Positions 1-9,553 are shown, counted from the first letter of the stretch. The stretch is DNA of 64,000 nt from Nostoc foliaceum FACHB-393 (GCF_014698505.1 NZ_JACJTD010000009.1:1-64000); one strand, 5' to 3'. Numbers and translations: made by a program. The notes: generated by a model not told the origin, from the letters alone.

Positions 1-189
1 GTTACGCTGTCGCTAACGCACCCTACGTATCTTTTCAAAAATCAAATACTAGTTCTATAGAAGCTGAACTTGATAAATTAACTTATGACATGCCATTGTG
101 AGTGAAGCAAAGCAATCCCAACATTCTTGTGATTGCTTCGCCTCGCTCGCAATGACAAGCTTTTAACTGTACGTGATACAAAAGAATCG

Positions 190-315
190 TTCACGAGTAT
201 CAAAGCTTCGTTCACGAGTATCAAAGACTCGTTTACGAGTATCAAAGCCTCGTTCACGAGTATCAAAGACTCATTTACGAGTATCAAAGACTCATTTACG
301 AGTATCAAAGACTCA
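190..315. repeat. 21-bp tandem repeat, six copies
   Basis: Six head-to-tail copies of a 21-bp unit (core ACGAGTATCAAAG) run without spacers, with one to three substitutions between copies. Because 21 is divisible by three, the array is open in several frames on both strands and gives artificial heptapeptide ORFs. It lies just beyond the 3' end of the M48 protease gene. Short tandem repeats with a period divisible by seven are common in Nostoc-type genomes. I see no sign that it is translated. Confidence 0.9.
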
Positions 316-346
316 TCTGAGCTTAACTATTTGTCACCCAGTATTT

Positions 347-1345
347 TTATTTACCAAAGCGACGTTCTATATCATCTGCTTGGGAACCGCCGCGAACTGA
401 GTTAATCCGTAACGAAGTTTTATCTTTAGAAATGTTATACGTTAAAGGCTTTGTCTTAGATATTCGTGCTTCACCCTCTTTAACCAAAGTCTGGGGTGGA
501 TACTTAATAATTAAAGCTTTAATTGCCTCAATCCGTTTGGGTACTGCTGGATGAGTTGTATCAAATTCAGAACCAGGAGTTTGAGCCAAAACCTGCATGA
601 CTCTCAAACATCCTTCTGGTTCAAAGCCTGCTTTCACGGAAGCTATGTAGCCAATTTCATCAGCTTCAAACTCTTGTTGTCGTTCTTGTTCTGCTAACCG
701 CTGTTCTAACTCTTTTTTCTTTTTCTCGACAATCTCATTGATGCGTTGCTGTGATTCTACTTGTCGTTGAGTACCTTGATTGCCAAGAACGGAACCTAGG
801 AAACCACCGACATTTCCCCCGATTACACCACCCAAAACGGCACCGCCAACAGTAGCAGCTGTTGACTCTTGGTTTGCAGTTTCTCTTTCTCCCAGTACTT
901 CTTTGGTTGCTTCTTCCTGAATTTTGGCAATCAACTCAGTTCTTTGAGCTGCGCCAACAGCGATGTGACGCTTGGTGTGATGTCCCATTTCATGAGCAAC
1001 TACACAAGCTAATGCTGAGGAATCACCAGCTAACTGGTCAAGTATGCCATCGTAAATCGCAACCAAATTAACGTCACTTGCAAATGCATTGACATCATAC
1101 TTGGGAACAGCCACAACTCGCCAAGGACGATTATCTAATTCGTTGGCACGTGCTATTCTATCTATGACGCGATAGAGAGTATAAAAATCTTCAGGTAATT
1201 CTTTTTTAGCTTGCTGGTAAAATGTTGTGGCTGTGGGTGCTGGTTTCTTCTGTTGGACTGGTTTAGCCTGGACTGGCAGCATTGCAGAGAACAAAAGTAG
1301 GCATAAGGAACTAGTAGTTAGCAGTGTTCTGTCCCAGTTAAGCAT
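347..1345 (-). CDS. M48 family zinc metalloprotease, exported
   Basis: This is a zinc-dependent endopeptidase of the M48 (Ste24/HtpX/BepA-like) family. The HEMGHH motif supplies the two zinc histidines and the catalytic glutamate, and a downstream EFEADEIG motif supplies the third ligand. I chose the internal ATG at 1345 (MLNWDRTLL) over the upstream ATG at 1387 because it puts a hydrophobic signal segment ending in VQA at the very N-terminus. A glycine-rich stretch (GGAVLGGVIGGNVGGFLGSVLG) in the middle may associate with the membrane. Its likely role is periplasmic or outer-membrane protein quality control. The family call is firm; the substrate is unknown. Confidence 0.88.
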   Translation of the reverse strand: MLNWDRTLLTTSSLCLLLFSAMLPVQAKPVQQKKPAPTATTFYQQAKKELPEDFYTLYRVIDRIARANELDNRPWRVVAVPKYDVNAFASDVNLVAIYDGILDQLAGDSSALACVVAHEMGHHTKRHIAVGAAQRTELIAKIQEEATKEVLGERETANQESTAATVGGAVLGGVIGGNVGGFLGSVLGNQGTQRQVESQQRINEIVEKKKKELEQRLAEQERQQEFEADEIGYIASVKAGFEPEGCLRVMQVLAQTPGSEFDTTHPAVPKRIEAIKALIIKYPPQTLVKEGEARISKTKPLTYNISKDKTSLRINSVRGGSQADDIERRFGK

Positions 1346-1465
1346 TATTGTTGATACCGCTCTAATACAAGGATGATTTTTATACAATAATGCAAAATAG
1401 ATTTTGTGTAAATTTAAGATTTACAAAGGTACTACAAAACAAAGTCCACTCAGGAGGACTTCGGT

Positions 1466-1535
1466 CTGTTGGCGTTAGCGACGGTAGCCATGTCAGTGGC
1501 ACAGCGTAGGCATAGCCTGTCGTAGACATCGCTAC
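1466..1535. repeat. Dispersed palindromic repeat cluster
   Basis: Short GC-rich partial palindromes (GGCGTTAGCGACGG, GCGTAGGCATAGCC, GTCGTAGACATCGC) lie between two minus-strand genes. The last part matches the 30-bp repeat found inside coding sequences at 44681, 57832 and 60895. No gene is visible here. Confidence 0.6.
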
Positions 1536-1582
1536 TCAGAGATAGAAGTTAGAATACACTTACATCAGACTTAGGTAGCTAT

Positions 1583-1900
1583 TTACTGCTTGTGCAGGCG
1601 TAATTGCTCTACTATATAATCTTCTAGTTCCTGCCTTTCTCTCTTACTGGCATTTCGTTGATAAGTTCTTCCGGTTTCTTGCATAAACCTGCGTTTTTCG
1701 CTTGGAGAAGATTTGAGTTTACCTCCGGTTCCTTGCAGCTTTTGCTGTAATTCTTCCCAAGTCTTTTCCCCCACACTTTCACCTACTTTGACTAGTACCT
1801 TTGGTAGTAATATTTTTGCCTCTCTTTGAAAATCTTCTTCTGTCTCAAGGGAAGCTAAATCTATATTGCTGAAGTCGATATCAATTTGAAACTTACTCAT
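1583..1900 (-). CDS. Hypothetical protein, 105 aa
   Basis: I do not recognise this gene. It encodes a soluble, strongly charged protein of 105 residues. The N-terminus is acidic (IDIDFSNIDLASLETEEDFQ) and the second half is rich in Lys, Arg and Glu and predicted helical. There is no signal peptide or membrane segment. Codon use and GC content resemble the neighbours, and an open frame of this length in a low-GC intergenic setting supports a real gene. It shares its strand with the metalloprotease but is separated from it by repeats, so co-transcription is uncertain. Confidence 0.6.
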   Translation of the reverse strand: MSKFQIDIDFSNIDLASLETEEDFQREAKILLPKVLVKVGESVGEKTWEELQQKLQGTGGKLKSSPSEKRRFMQETGRTYQRNASKRERQELEDYIVEQLRLHKQ

Positions 1901-2357
1901 AGAATTGTCTTTGTTCTTCCAACGATTATTACTACAATTGGGGTCTATTGAGATTACTTTCTAACTTTATTATTGTCAGATTATAAGTATCAGAATCGAA
2001 ATATAGCGGTTCTCGTTTACGTGAAGTAAACCCGTAGGGGCACGGCAGTGCCGTGCCCCTACACCTAGCGATATAATGTTATACCGCATCTGAATGGGAA
2101 CCGCAATATATCAAATTAATTATCAGTCTGCAATTCACCAAAATCCTCAAAATTACTATTTTTGCTTTGTGTATCTTGGCTCAAATCATGGTTATATCTC
2201 AGATAATCATTGATTTTATCGATTTTTAAAGAATGATTTAAGACTTTTATATCCAAAGGAATATATATCTAGTTAATGCGAGCTTAAGCAGGTTACGAGT
2301 ATTAAAAATGCTATCTTAAGGGCAAAGGTCATTTGCTCAATTTTTGAGGAAAACGCT
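1901..2357. other. Intergenic region with MITE-like palindrome; aldolase upstream region
   Basis: No gene is visible. The region separates a divergent gene pair, so it must hold both promoters. It contains the palindromic element described at 2001-2109. An AT-rich stretch (about 2200-2300) precedes the aldolase; I could not assign convincing promoter boxes. Confidence 0.6.
2001..2109. mobile_element. MITE-like palindromic element
   Basis: The ends form imperfect 14-bp terminal inverted repeats, ATATAGCGGTTCTC and the complement of GGGAACCGCAATAT. Inside are a small GTTTAC/GTAAAC hairpin and a perfect 14-bp-arm palindrome at 2034-2062 (GTAGGGGCACGGCA, one base, then its complement). A near copy of this inner palindrome occurs at 12350-12378. 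It looks like a non-coding miniature element; I see no clear target-site duplication. Confidence 0.6.
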
Positions 2358-3440
2358 ATGACTACAACGCTCATAGAGGCTACTTCTATAGAGTCATTGC
2401 TAGGTAAAGAGGCAGAAGACCTGCTTACCTACAAAGCAAAAGTTTCTCGTGATTTACTACATTTGCCTGGGCCAGACTTTGTAGATCGCATCTGGATCAA
2501 CAGCGATCGCAACCCTCAAGTATTGCGTAATCTCCAACTACTTTATTCTACTGGTCGTCTTGCATATACTGGATATCTGTCTATTCTACCGGTGGATCAA
2601 GGGATTGAACACTCAGCAGGTGCGTCTTTTGCACCCAATCCGATTTACTTTGACCCAGAAAATATTGTCAGGCTAGCGATCGCTTCAGGTTGCAATGCAG
2701 TTGCTACCACTTTGGGGACATTAGGTATTGTTTCGCGTAAGTATGCCCACAAAGTTCCCTTTATTGCCAAAATCAATCACAACGAGTTGCTGACTTTCCC
2801 TAATCAATTTGACCAGGTATTGTTTGCTGATGTGGAACAAGCTTGGAATTTAGGGGCAGTGGCGGTAGGTGCGACAATTTACTTTGGTTCAGACCAGTCT
2901 ACTAGACAAATTCAAGAAATTAGCAAAGCTTTTAAACGCGCCCATGAACTGGGGATGGTCACAATTCTCTGGTGCTATCTGCGGAACAACGCTTTTAAAC
3001 AAGATAAAGATTACCACGTTGCTGCTGACCTCACCGGACAGGCAAATCATTTGGGTGTAACCATTGAAGCCGACATTATCAAACAAAAGTTAGCTGAAAA
3101 TAACAATGGTTACGGTGCAATTGCCAAAGCCAGTGGTAAGAGTTACGGCAAAACAGATGAGCGGGTTTACACAGAGTTGACAACTGACCACCCAATTGAT
3201 TTAACTCGTTACCAGGTACTAAATTGCTACTCTGGGCGGGTCGGGCTGATTAATTCTGGTGGCGCGACTGGTAAAAATGACTTCGCTGAAGCAGTTCGCA
3301 CCGCTGTAATTAATAAACGGGCTGGTGGTTCGGGATTAATTTCTGGGCGAAAAACATTCCAGCGTCCCTTTGAGGAAGGTGTGAAGCTATTTCACGCTAT
3401 TCAAGATGTTTACTTGTCGTCGGATGTGACAATAGCTTAG
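2358..3440 (+). CDS. Class I fructose-bisphosphate aldolase (DhnA/FbaB type)
   Basis: It cleaves fructose 1,6-bisphosphate to dihydroxyacetone phosphate and glyceraldehyde 3-phosphate, serving glycolysis and the Calvin cycle. The 360-residue protein matches the archaeal/bacterial class IA (DhnA-type) aldolases. Visible landmarks are the VDQGIEHS motif near residue 80, the lysine-containing [11 protein letters not shown] strand, and the C-terminal [15 protein letters not shown] phosphate-binding region. The ATG at 2358 is preceded by a purine-rich GAGGAAAA ribosome-binding stretch. It is a single-gene unit. Cyanobacteria usually also have a class II enzyme, so this may be the condition-dependent isozyme (inference). 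Confidence 0.9.
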   Translation: MTTTLIEATSIESLLGKEAEDLLTYKAKVSRDLLHLPGPDFVDRIWINSDRNPQVLRNLQLLYSTGRLAYTGYLSILPVDQGIEHSAGASFAPNPIYFDPENIVRLAIASGCNAVATTLGTLGIVSRKYAHKVPFIAKINHNELLTFPNQFDQVLFADVEQAWNLGAVAVGATIYFGSDQSTRQIQEISKAFKRAHELGMVTILWCYLRNNAFKQDKDYHVAADLTGQANHLGVTIEADIIKQKLAENNNGYGAIAKASGKSYGKTDERVYTELTTDHPIDLTRYQVLNCYSGRVGLINSGGATGKNDFAEAVRTAVINKRAGGSGLISGRKTFQRPFEEGVKLFHAIQDVYLSSDVTIA

Positions 3441-3545
3441 GGAATGGAGAGTGGGGAAGAAGCAGGGGAGCAGGGAGCAGGGAGCAAGGGAGAAGAATTT
3501 TCCCCTCTGCCCCCTGCCCCTCTGCCTCTTCTCCATGCCCAATGC
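3441..3545. repeat. Intergenic G-rich/C-rich imperfect hairpin repeat
   Basis: A purine tract (GGGGAGCAGGGAGCAGGGAG) is followed by its near complement (CCCCTCTGCCCCCTGCCCC) and could fold into a long imperfect stem. A related C-rich tract occurs at about 16500-16590. This is a typical dispersed intergenic repeat of filamentous cyanobacteria and may also act as a transcription terminator after the aldolase. Confidence 0.55.
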
Positions 3546-3653
3546 CCACCTTACTTTTTATATATAGATAACCAACCTAGGGGAAGACGTTCACTCCATA
3601 ACAGTTCTCTAATATTTAATCGTTTGTTAAATATTGAGGAGCGAATATCTCCA

Positions 3654-4022
3654 ATGTTGGAAATCCAGAGAATATTTAATCAATTGCGCCGCAAAATTGC
3701 GATAGTCATGCTGGCAAGTTTAGTGTGGCTCATTAGCTTACCTGCTACTTCAGTTCAGGCGGAGGGTTATTATTCGGAAAAAAACCACAAGGTAGAAGTA
3801 AATAAACCTTATTACACCACCAAAGACCGACGGGTAGCACAAACTGAATCTTCCAAACCTTATTACGCCACCAAAGAACGTCAGAAGGTAAAAGTTAATA
3901 TACCAGCAACTGGCGATGATTATATCGATAGTGGAAGGCGTGCAACAGAAGGGATTCCTAGAGACTCGGAAAGTGAAAATCGGCCAAGAAATTCCAGAAG
4001 TTATGCTGAACCGAGGCGGTGA
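3654..4022 (+). CDS. Small secreted hypothetical protein
   Basis: This is an unrecognised 122-residue protein. The open frame extends upstream to 3444, but that part runs through a low-complexity repeat. The ATG at 3654 follows a GAGG ribosome-binding site and begins a good signal peptide (basic start, hydrophobic core IVMLASLVWLISLPA, cleavage after VQA). The mature part is hydrophilic and contains two imperfect repeats of a KPYYATKERxV-type unit at about residues 45-75. It ends in an Arg/Ser-rich tail (RPRNSRSYAEPRR). It is probably a periplasmic or exported small basic protein. No function can be assigned. Confidence 0.65.
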   Translation: MLEIQRIFNQLRRKIAIVMLASLVWLISLPATSVQAEGYYSEKNHKVEVNKPYYTTKDRRVAQTESSKPYYATKERQKVKVNIPATGDDYIDSGRRATEGIPRDSESENRPRNSRSYAEPRR

Positions 4023-4365
4023 GGAAGCAGTTAATTTAGAGCGAAAGGCTACGATCGCAGTAATTTTGAAAAAGAAATTACCCAAAATAAAGCCGAGCCG
4101 CTAAAGGGGATTTTGATTGAGTCACTTAACTTCGCTACAATCCAAATCCAACAAAAATAATTATCCTTACACTCTACCTCCAAAGAAGGCTTGGTGAGAT
4201 TGATGAGCCTAGCTGTGTGCCCTTGCATCTATAGACACTTAGCTGCTATGTAAAATTGCAAATCTTGGTTAACTAAACCAGCGAAGGAATTCTGAGAAAG
4301 CAAATCTTGGTAGGGATTCTGGGATATCCTTAGATAAGTGAAAGATTTGCCAAAAAAAAGTAAGA
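4023..4365. other. Intergenic region, no gene seen
   Basis: No credible coding frame is present. A short direct repeat (GCAAATCTTGGT) occurs twice, at about 4258 and 4300, shortly before the aminotransferase start. It could be a regulatory repeat or chance. Confidence 0.45.
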
Positions 4366-5532
4366 ATGAAGCTGGCAGCAAGAGTAAGTCAGGTAACACC
4401 TTCATTAACCTTAGCGATCGCAGCCAAGGCTAAGGCACTGAAGGCAGAGGGAATAGATGTTTGTAGTTTTAGCGCTGGAGAACCAGATTTTGATACCCCA
4501 GCGCATATTAAAGCCGCAGCAGTCAAAGCTTTGGATGAAGGCAAAACCAAATATGGTGCAGCAGCCGGAGAACCAAAGTTAAGGGAAGCGATCGCCCATA
4601 AGCTTAAAATTGATAACGGTCTTGATTACAAGTCTGAGAATGTCATCGTCACCAATGGCGGTAAGCATTCTCTGTACAACTTGATGGTGGCGCTGATCGA
4701 TCCAGGTGATGAGGTAATTATCCCCGCACCCTACTGGCTAAGTTATCCCGAAATGGTAACCTTGGTCGGTGGAGTTCCGGTGATTGTGCCTACAGATGCA
4801 ACGACGGGTTATAAAATTACTCCCGAACAACTCCGTAAAGTAATCACCCCCAAGACAAAGTTATTTATCCTCAACTCCCCATCTAATCCCACTGGAATGG
4901 TGTACACGCCAGATGAAATCAAAGCACTGGCGCAGGTAGTAGTTGATGCAGATATCTTTGTCGTCTCTGATGAGATTTACGAAAAGATTCTCTACGACGG
5001 TGCAGAACATATCAGCATCGGTTCGCTTGGGAAGGAAATTTTTGACCGCACTTTGATCAGTAATGGGTTTGCAAAGGCTTATTCCATGACTGGGTGGAGA
5101 CTTGGTTATTTAGCAGGGCCTGTGGAAATTATTAAAGCAGCCAGTACCATCCAAGGGCATAGTACATCTAACGTGTGTACCTTTGCCCAATATGGTGCGA
5201 TCGCGGCTTTAGAAAGTTCTCAAGATTGTGTCGAAGAAATGCGCCAAGCTTTCGCCAAGCGGCGACAAGTTATGTTAGACAGACTCAACGCCATTCCCGG
5301 ATTGAGTACCGCAAAACCAGATGGCGCTTTTTATCTGTTTCCTGATATCAGCAAAACCGGTCTAAAATCCTTAGAATTTTGTGACGCTTTGTTGGAAAAA
5401 CATCAAGTTGCAGTCATTCCCGGAATTGCTTTTGGCGCTGATGACAACATTCGCCTTTCCTACGCCACAGATATGGCGACGATTGAAAAGGGAATGGATA
5501 GATTAGAGAAATTTGTCAAGTCGCGTATTTAG
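4366..5532 (+). CDS. aspC: Aspartate aminotransferase (class I/II, PLP-dependent)
   Basis: It transfers the amino group between aspartate/oxaloacetate and glutamate/2-oxoglutarate; cyanobacterial members may also act on prephenate or related keto acids. The 388-residue protein is full length. Motifs are [10 protein letters not shown] at the N-terminus, SNPTG at residues 173-177, the pyridoxal-phosphate lysine K237 in [16 protein letters not shown], and an arginine near the C-terminus (NIRLSYA) for the substrate carboxylate. It is cytoplasmic and apparently monocistronic. The family call is firm; exact substrate preference within subgroup I-beta/I-gamma is not decided by sequence reading. Confidence 0.92.
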   Translation: MKLAARVSQVTPSLTLAIAAKAKALKAEGIDVCSFSAGEPDFDTPAHIKAAAVKALDEGKTKYGAAAGEPKLREAIAHKLKIDNGLDYKSENVIVTNGGKHSLYNLMVALIDPGDEVIIPAPYWLSYPEMVTLVGGVPVIVPTDATTGYKITPEQLRKVITPKTKLFILNSPSNPTGMVYTPDEIKALAQVVVDADIFVVSDEIYEKILYDGAEHISIGSLGKEIFDRTLISNGFAKAYSMTGWRLGYLAGPVEIIKAASTIQGHSTSNVCTFAQYGAIAALESSQDCVEEMRQAFAKRRQVMLDRLNAIPGLSTAKPDGAFYLFPDISKTGLKSLEFCDALLEKHQVAVIPGIAFGADDNIRLSYATDMATIEKGMDRLEKFVKSRI

Positions 5533-5624
5533 TTAGTTGTCATTTGTGAGGAGAATTTATCAACTCTTCAACTTATTAGCTCCACCTTTTCAACTCAGAA
5601 CGGGTGGAGTTCATTTTTAAACCT

Positions 5625-5845
5625 GAAGTTCCGAGTTCTGAGCTAGAAGTTCCGAGTTCTGAGTTAGAAGTTCCGAGTTCTGAGTTAGAAGTTCCGAGTT
5701 CCGAGCTAGAAGTTCCGAGTTCTGAGTTAGAAGTTCCGAGTTCTGAGTTAGAAGTTCCGAGTTCTGAGTTAGAAGTTCCGAGTTCTGAGTTAGAAGTTCC
5801 GAGTTCTGAGTTAGAAGTTCCGAGTTCTGAGCTAGAAGTTCCAGA
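5625..5845. repeat. 21-bp tandem repeat, about ten and a half copies
   Basis: Ten full copies and one partial copy of a 21-bp unit (GAAGTTCCGAGTTCTGAGTT plus one base) are almost identical, differing mainly at one T/C pair. In one frame the array reads as repeated EVPSSEL heptapeptides, which I take as an artefact of the 21-bp period. It begins about 100 bp after aspC and ends at the 3' end of a truncated HigA-like gene. The unit is unrelated in sequence to the 21-bp array at 190-315 but has the same period. Confidence 0.92.
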
Positions 5846-5850
5846 CGCTT

Positions 5851-6108
5851 TTAGTAAAACATCACTTGTTTAATTGGCTCTAATCCATCTAAAGACAACT
5901 CACGGGATTCAAGATAATATAAGATTGCTTCAATAGGGTCTAGTGCTTCAATTGGGTAATGCCTATGCTCGTATGCTTCCACAAGCGTAGTTAAAACTTT
6001 CAAGCGGTCAAACTCTGGTGTATTTAGTTCTGCATCAAACAATCTTTCAATTTCATCAAGTGCAGCACGATAATCAGCTTTGGTGAGGATCGGACAGGGT
6101 TCAAGCAT
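5851..6108 (-). pseudogene. HigA-like antitoxin, C-terminally truncated
   Basis: The 85-residue product resembles the N-terminal part of HigA-like antitoxins (COG5499): a run of acidic helices, then LVEAYEHRHYPIEALDPIEAILYYLESRELSLDGLEPI. Family members continue here into an XRE helix-turn-helix (about IGSR-x-x-VSEVLxGKR). This frame instead stops after five unrelated residues (QVMFY), a few bases from the 21-bp tandem array. The DNA-binding domain is therefore missing. No HigB toxin gene is visible on either side. It is most likely a broken orphan, although a short expressed protein cannot be excluded. Confidence 0.65.
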
Positions 6109-6233
6109 AGTTATTACTGCCTCAAATATTTATTAAATCTACCTTGTCGGATTTTTTCTGTTTTTAATATAGATTTGACTGGTAACTTTGATGCAATATA
6201 AAAAAATAAGTATATTTTGTTCTCAAAATACTT

Positions 6234-6692
6234 CTATTTAAAACTTATCAAACGTGGAAAAGTCCTGACTAGGACAACTCCTCCAACCAAGGCAAAAATT
6301 GATCCTAAACTGGTAAACATAATAGGTAAAAACCATAAACTTAACCAAGAGTTGATCATGGCAGAATTTGGCTTTTCAGGACTGTATAATATTTCTACCT
6401 GCTGACCTTTAGTAAATTCTGGTGGGTTGCTGCCTGAATTTGCTTCAAAAACTGTTGGTTCACCAGAACGAGTGGTAAATTCCACCACTGGATAGTAGAC
6501 ATAAGAGGAACGGCCCTTACTATCAGTTGATAAACGTTGCACCAAATCGATTATTGTCCCTTGTGCTGGTACTGCGGTGCCCACAAAGGAACGAGTATTC
6601 AGCCCAATTATTATGCCCGTGACGGCAATTATGCTGCCAACACCGCCGAATATTGAACCAAATATCCGAAAGAACTTTGTATCTTCATTCAT
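6234..6692 (-). CDS. DUF3592 domain membrane protein
   Basis: This 152-residue protein has a transmembrane helix at each end (about residues 9-30 and 117-145). Between them is a beta-rich domain with the pattern AQGTIIDL...YYPVVEFTTRSGE...GQQVEILYSPEKPNSAMI, which is typical of DUF3592. The domain probably lies outside the cytoplasmic membrane. The function of the family is unknown. It stands alone, in the same orientation as the glycosyltransferase gene upstream but about 140 bases from it. Confidence 0.78.
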   Translation of the reverse strand: MNEDTKFFRIFGSIFGGVGSIIAVTGIIIGLNTRSFVGTAVPAQGTIIDLVQRLSTDSKGRSSYVYYPVVEFTTRSGEPTVFEANSGSNPPEFTKGQQVEILYSPEKPNSAMINSWLSLWFLPIMFTSLGSIFALVGGVVLVRTFPRLISFK

Positions 6693-6832
6693 AAAATTTT
6701 CAAAAGTTCGATATAGCCAAAAGTTTTGATTTCAACTTTTAGGTCGATATTTTTAGATTAGGTAACAATCGGGTAGAACTAGGGGAGACAAGTCTTGAAA
6801 CTTTTGTTATTCTCCCCAATGCCTTCTTAAAT

Positions 6833-8020
6833 CTACATCAACTCCATCTCCCGCAACCCCTGGCGTAGTCTCTTCGCCTCATCGGGATTATACCTTTCAT
6901 GAAGAGCGATCGCTTTTTTAAAAGCTGTTAAACTATCTTGATGATTGCCAGCTTTGAGCAACACTACGCCTAAATTTTGATACGCTTCGGCATAGTTGGG
7001 ATTTAACGCGATTGCATTTTGGTAACATGCGATCGCATCTGTAAATAAACCCAAAGCCTTAAATATCATCGCCAAATTATAATGTCCAACAACAAAAGTA
7101 GGGTCAATTTTCAAAGTTGTGGCGTAAGCAGCTTTTGCACCGTTTAAATCTCCTGCTGCTTTGAGTAAGTTACCCAAATTATTGTATGCTCCTAATTTGA
7201 GCATGGGGTAAATTGGCAATTTGATGGCAGTTTTATAGTGAGAAATAGCTTGTGGAAATTTTTGCAACCGACTGTAGGCAATGCCTAAATGATAGTGGAG
7301 TTCATATAAAATATCGTAGTTTTCTTCAGCAGCGCTGATTCCTCGTCTCAGCAACTCCATACCTTGGGAAACTTTCCCAGTTTCCACATACAATGCCCCT
7401 AATTTACTGCAAACATAGGGATCATCAGGATGAGTAGCGAGAAACCCTTCCATCGCCGTAGCTGCTTTGGCATATTTGTTATTTTGAGCGATCGCACTTT
7501 TTTGATATCCTACGTGTGAAAGTGCCACCCCTGGTAAATAGCCCACTTGCCAATGAGGTTCTTTAGTTAAAATTTCTGACACGCTATCATCTACCAAAGC
7601 ATGATAAGGACGGTCAAAATGAATATCTGGATGATTGCGGAACAGCCTGGAAACCAGAGAATAGGGAGATTGTTCTGCACCAATTTCGTGGCGGACGAGG
7701 TTGATGAGCAGGTATTCGTCTCTTGCGATCGCCTCTCGCACTTGCGGTACAATTCCTGGTGTCAGAGTTTCATCAGCATCTAATACCAGAATCCAATCTC
7801 CAGTGACATATTTGAGAGCCGCATTGCGGGCAGCACTGAAGTCATTACACCATTTAAAATGATGGACTTTTGCACCGAGTTGTTGGGCAATATTGGGAGT
7901 GCGATCGATTGAGCCTGTATCTAAGACTACCATTTCATCGACTACTTTTCTGACACTGTTCAGGCATTTAGGCAGTGTTGCTGCTTCATTTTTCACAATC
8001 ATGCACAGACTGAGTTTCAT
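6833..8020 (-). CDS. GT2 family glycosyltransferase with C-terminal TPR repeats
   Basis: The N-terminal 220 residues are a GT-A glycosyltransferase: MKLSLCMIVKNEAATL start, DTGSIDRT nucleotide-binding loop, and the metal-binding LDADE. The C-terminal half (about residues 200-390) holds five or more tetratricopeptide repeats, such as YNLAMIFKALGLFTDAIACYQNAIALNPN, that probably bind a protein partner. This fusion is common in cyanobacteria and is often annotated as an SPBY/SunS-like glycosyltransferase. The likely role is glycosylation of a protein or glycan in the cytoplasm; donor and acceptor are unknown. Confidence 0.87.
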   Translation of the reverse strand: MKLSLCMIVKNEAATLPKCLNSVRKVVDEMVVLDTGSIDRTPNIAQQLGAKVHHFKWCNDFSAARNAALKYVTGDWILVLDADETLTPGIVPQVREAIARDEYLLINLVRHEIGAEQSPYSLVSRLFRNHPDIHFDRPYHALVDDSVSEILTKEPHWQVGYLPGVALSHVGYQKSAIAQNNKYAKAATAMEGFLATHPDDPYVCSKLGALYVETGKVSQGMELLRRGISAAEENYDILYELHYHLGIAYSRLQKFPQAISHYKTAIKLPIYPMLKLGAYNNLGNLLKAAGDLNGAKAAYATTLKIDPTFVVGHYNLAMIFKALGLFTDAIACYQNAIALNPNYAEAYQNLGVVLLKAGNHQDSLTAFKKAIALHERYNPDEAKRLRQGLREMELM

Positions 8021-8677
8021 ATTGCCAATAAATTCTGGATTCAGATTTTTTTGCTTGCTTTAGTGACCAACTTTTATTTTGTGCCGATATAGCATCAAAT
8101 CATCATATGGCGAGTTTTTAACAAAGCACAGCATAAGGATACTTGATTTGCCATCAAAAATCCTCAAGTTGTACTTCTTAGACAAGCTTACTGAAACTAA
8201 CTCAAGATATATACATCTTAGGACTTCCGCAGAACACATCCCCCAATCCCCTAAATAAGATCCATCCCTTTTTTAGGGGTGCGCTCCCTTCGCGCAGCGT
8301 CTGGGGTCTCCCCCAAGTCGTGGATTAGGAGCGATCGCGTTAAATCTCTCAAGAGCGATCGCAGCCAACTCTTACTTTTATGAGTAATTTTAACCAGCCC
8401 CGCCACAGTACCTGGATACCAACGGGTTTATTATGTCGATGTTCTAAGTAACCTCTATATCAAGCGATGTCTAGCGACAAGCCGCTTCTCTAGGAGACGC
8501 TCTGCGAATGCGTCTACACTTCCATAGCCCAACTAACTGTTAAGTTCATATAAACTAATTCCTCAGATCACCAACTCCAAAGTGGCTATCGTATACACTG
8601 GATACAAAAATGCCATAATTTTTTCAGAAAATTACTTAATTCTTGAAGAAGGTTTTGTAGCTCAAAATGACTAAAAT
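8021..8677. other. Long intergenic region with dispersed repeats
   Basis: No gene is visible in this 657-bp region between divergent genes. It contains a CCCCTAAA/TTTAGGGG-type imperfect hairpin with GCGCTCCCTTCGCGCAGCG (about 8240-8320) and two HIP1 octamers (about 8330-8360). A dispersed repeat, GCGATGTCTAGCGACAAGCC followed by AGGAGACGCTCTGCG, lies at about 8465-8516. The last 100 bases must contain the upp promoter. Confidence 0.55.
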
Positions 8678-9313
8678 ATGCACAACCAAGTAACATTAAT
8701 TGAACATCCATTGATTCAGCACAAACTAACGCTGATGCGTAAAGCTGAAACCAGCACAACTAAATTTCGTACTCTCCTTAAAGAAATTAGCCTTTTGTTA
8801 GCTTATGAAGTCACAAGGGATTTACCACTGAAATATGAACAGATTAAAACACCATTAGCCCCAATGAATGCACCAATGCTTGCTCCTGATAAAAAGTTGG
8901 TGCTAGTTTCTGTGATGCGCGCAGGACAAGGAATTTTGGATGGTATACTGGAGTTGATGCCATCAGCACGGGTAGGGCATATTGGTTTATACCGTGACCC
9001 AAAAACCCTAATTCCTGTTGAGTATTATTTTAAAGTTCCTCATGATGTTGACCAGCGAGATATGCTAGTGGTAGACCCAATGCTGGCGACTGGTAATTCG
9101 GCTGTGGCAGCTGTGGAACGGCTGAAATCAACTAATCCCTTATCAATTAAGTTTGTCTGCTTACTCGCTGCACCAGAAGGTATCGAGCATTTTCGTGATG
9201 TACATCCTGATGTGCCGCTGTATACTGCCGCCATTGATGATCATTTGGATGAACATGGTTATATTATTCCTGGATTGGGAGATGCAGGCGATCGCTTATT
9301 TGGCACAAAATAA
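8678..9313 (+). CDS. upp: Uracil phosphoribosyltransferase
   Basis: It makes UMP from uracil and PRPP in pyrimidine salvage. The 211-residue length matches the family. Motifs are [12 protein letters not shown] at about residue 78, the PRPP-binding loop [16 protein letters not shown] at about 130, and the C-terminal uracil-binding [17 protein letters not shown]. It is cytoplasmic and stands alone, followed by a perfect hairpin at 9383-9406 that could end transcription. Confidence 0.94.
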   Translation: MHNQVTLIEHPLIQHKLTLMRKAETSTTKFRTLLKEISLLLAYEVTRDLPLKYEQIKTPLAPMNAPMLAPDKKLVLVSVMRAGQGILDGILELMPSARVGHIGLYRDPKTLIPVEYYFKVPHDVDQRDMLVVDPMLATGNSAVAAVERLKSTNPLSIKFVCLLAAPEGIEHFRDVHPDVPLYTAAIDDHLDEHGYIIPGLGDAGDRLFGTK

Positions 9314-9382
9314 GCTGATTAACCATGAGCAAATGATGATAAATGCAGTAATTAACTGGACACTGCACGAATACTTGATTCA

Positions 9383-9406
9383 CAACTTTTACATTCGTAA
9401 AAGTTG
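9383..9406 (+). terminator. Hairpin after upp
   Basis: A perfect 10-bp stem (CAACTTTTAC, loop ATTC, GTAAAAGTTG) lies 70 bases after upp. There is no long T-run after it, so it may be a weak terminator or an RNA 3'-end stabiliser. Confidence 0.45.
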
Positions 9407-9553
9407 ATAAATTTCTAAAATAAAATCATAGCAAATACATCAAATTGATAAACTAACTTCATATAAAATATTGATTTTCTCGGACTATATAAGCATCTAT
9501 ATAGTATTGGATATTTAAACTAATAGACTCGAACGTTAAATATTACATTGTAG

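Noticed and set aside
78-405. Three overlapping ORFs across the first tandem array
   Set aside because: They exist only because a 21-bp period keeps frames open; there is no ribosome-binding site or non-repeat protein content.
190-5845. Possible CRISPR arrays
   Set aside because: The repeats are directly adjacent with no unique spacers, and no cas genes are nearby.
5604-5873. Plus-strand ORF of EVPSSEL repeats
   Set aside because: It is the translation of a non-coding 21-bp tandem array and ends inside the antisense of the HigA-like gene.
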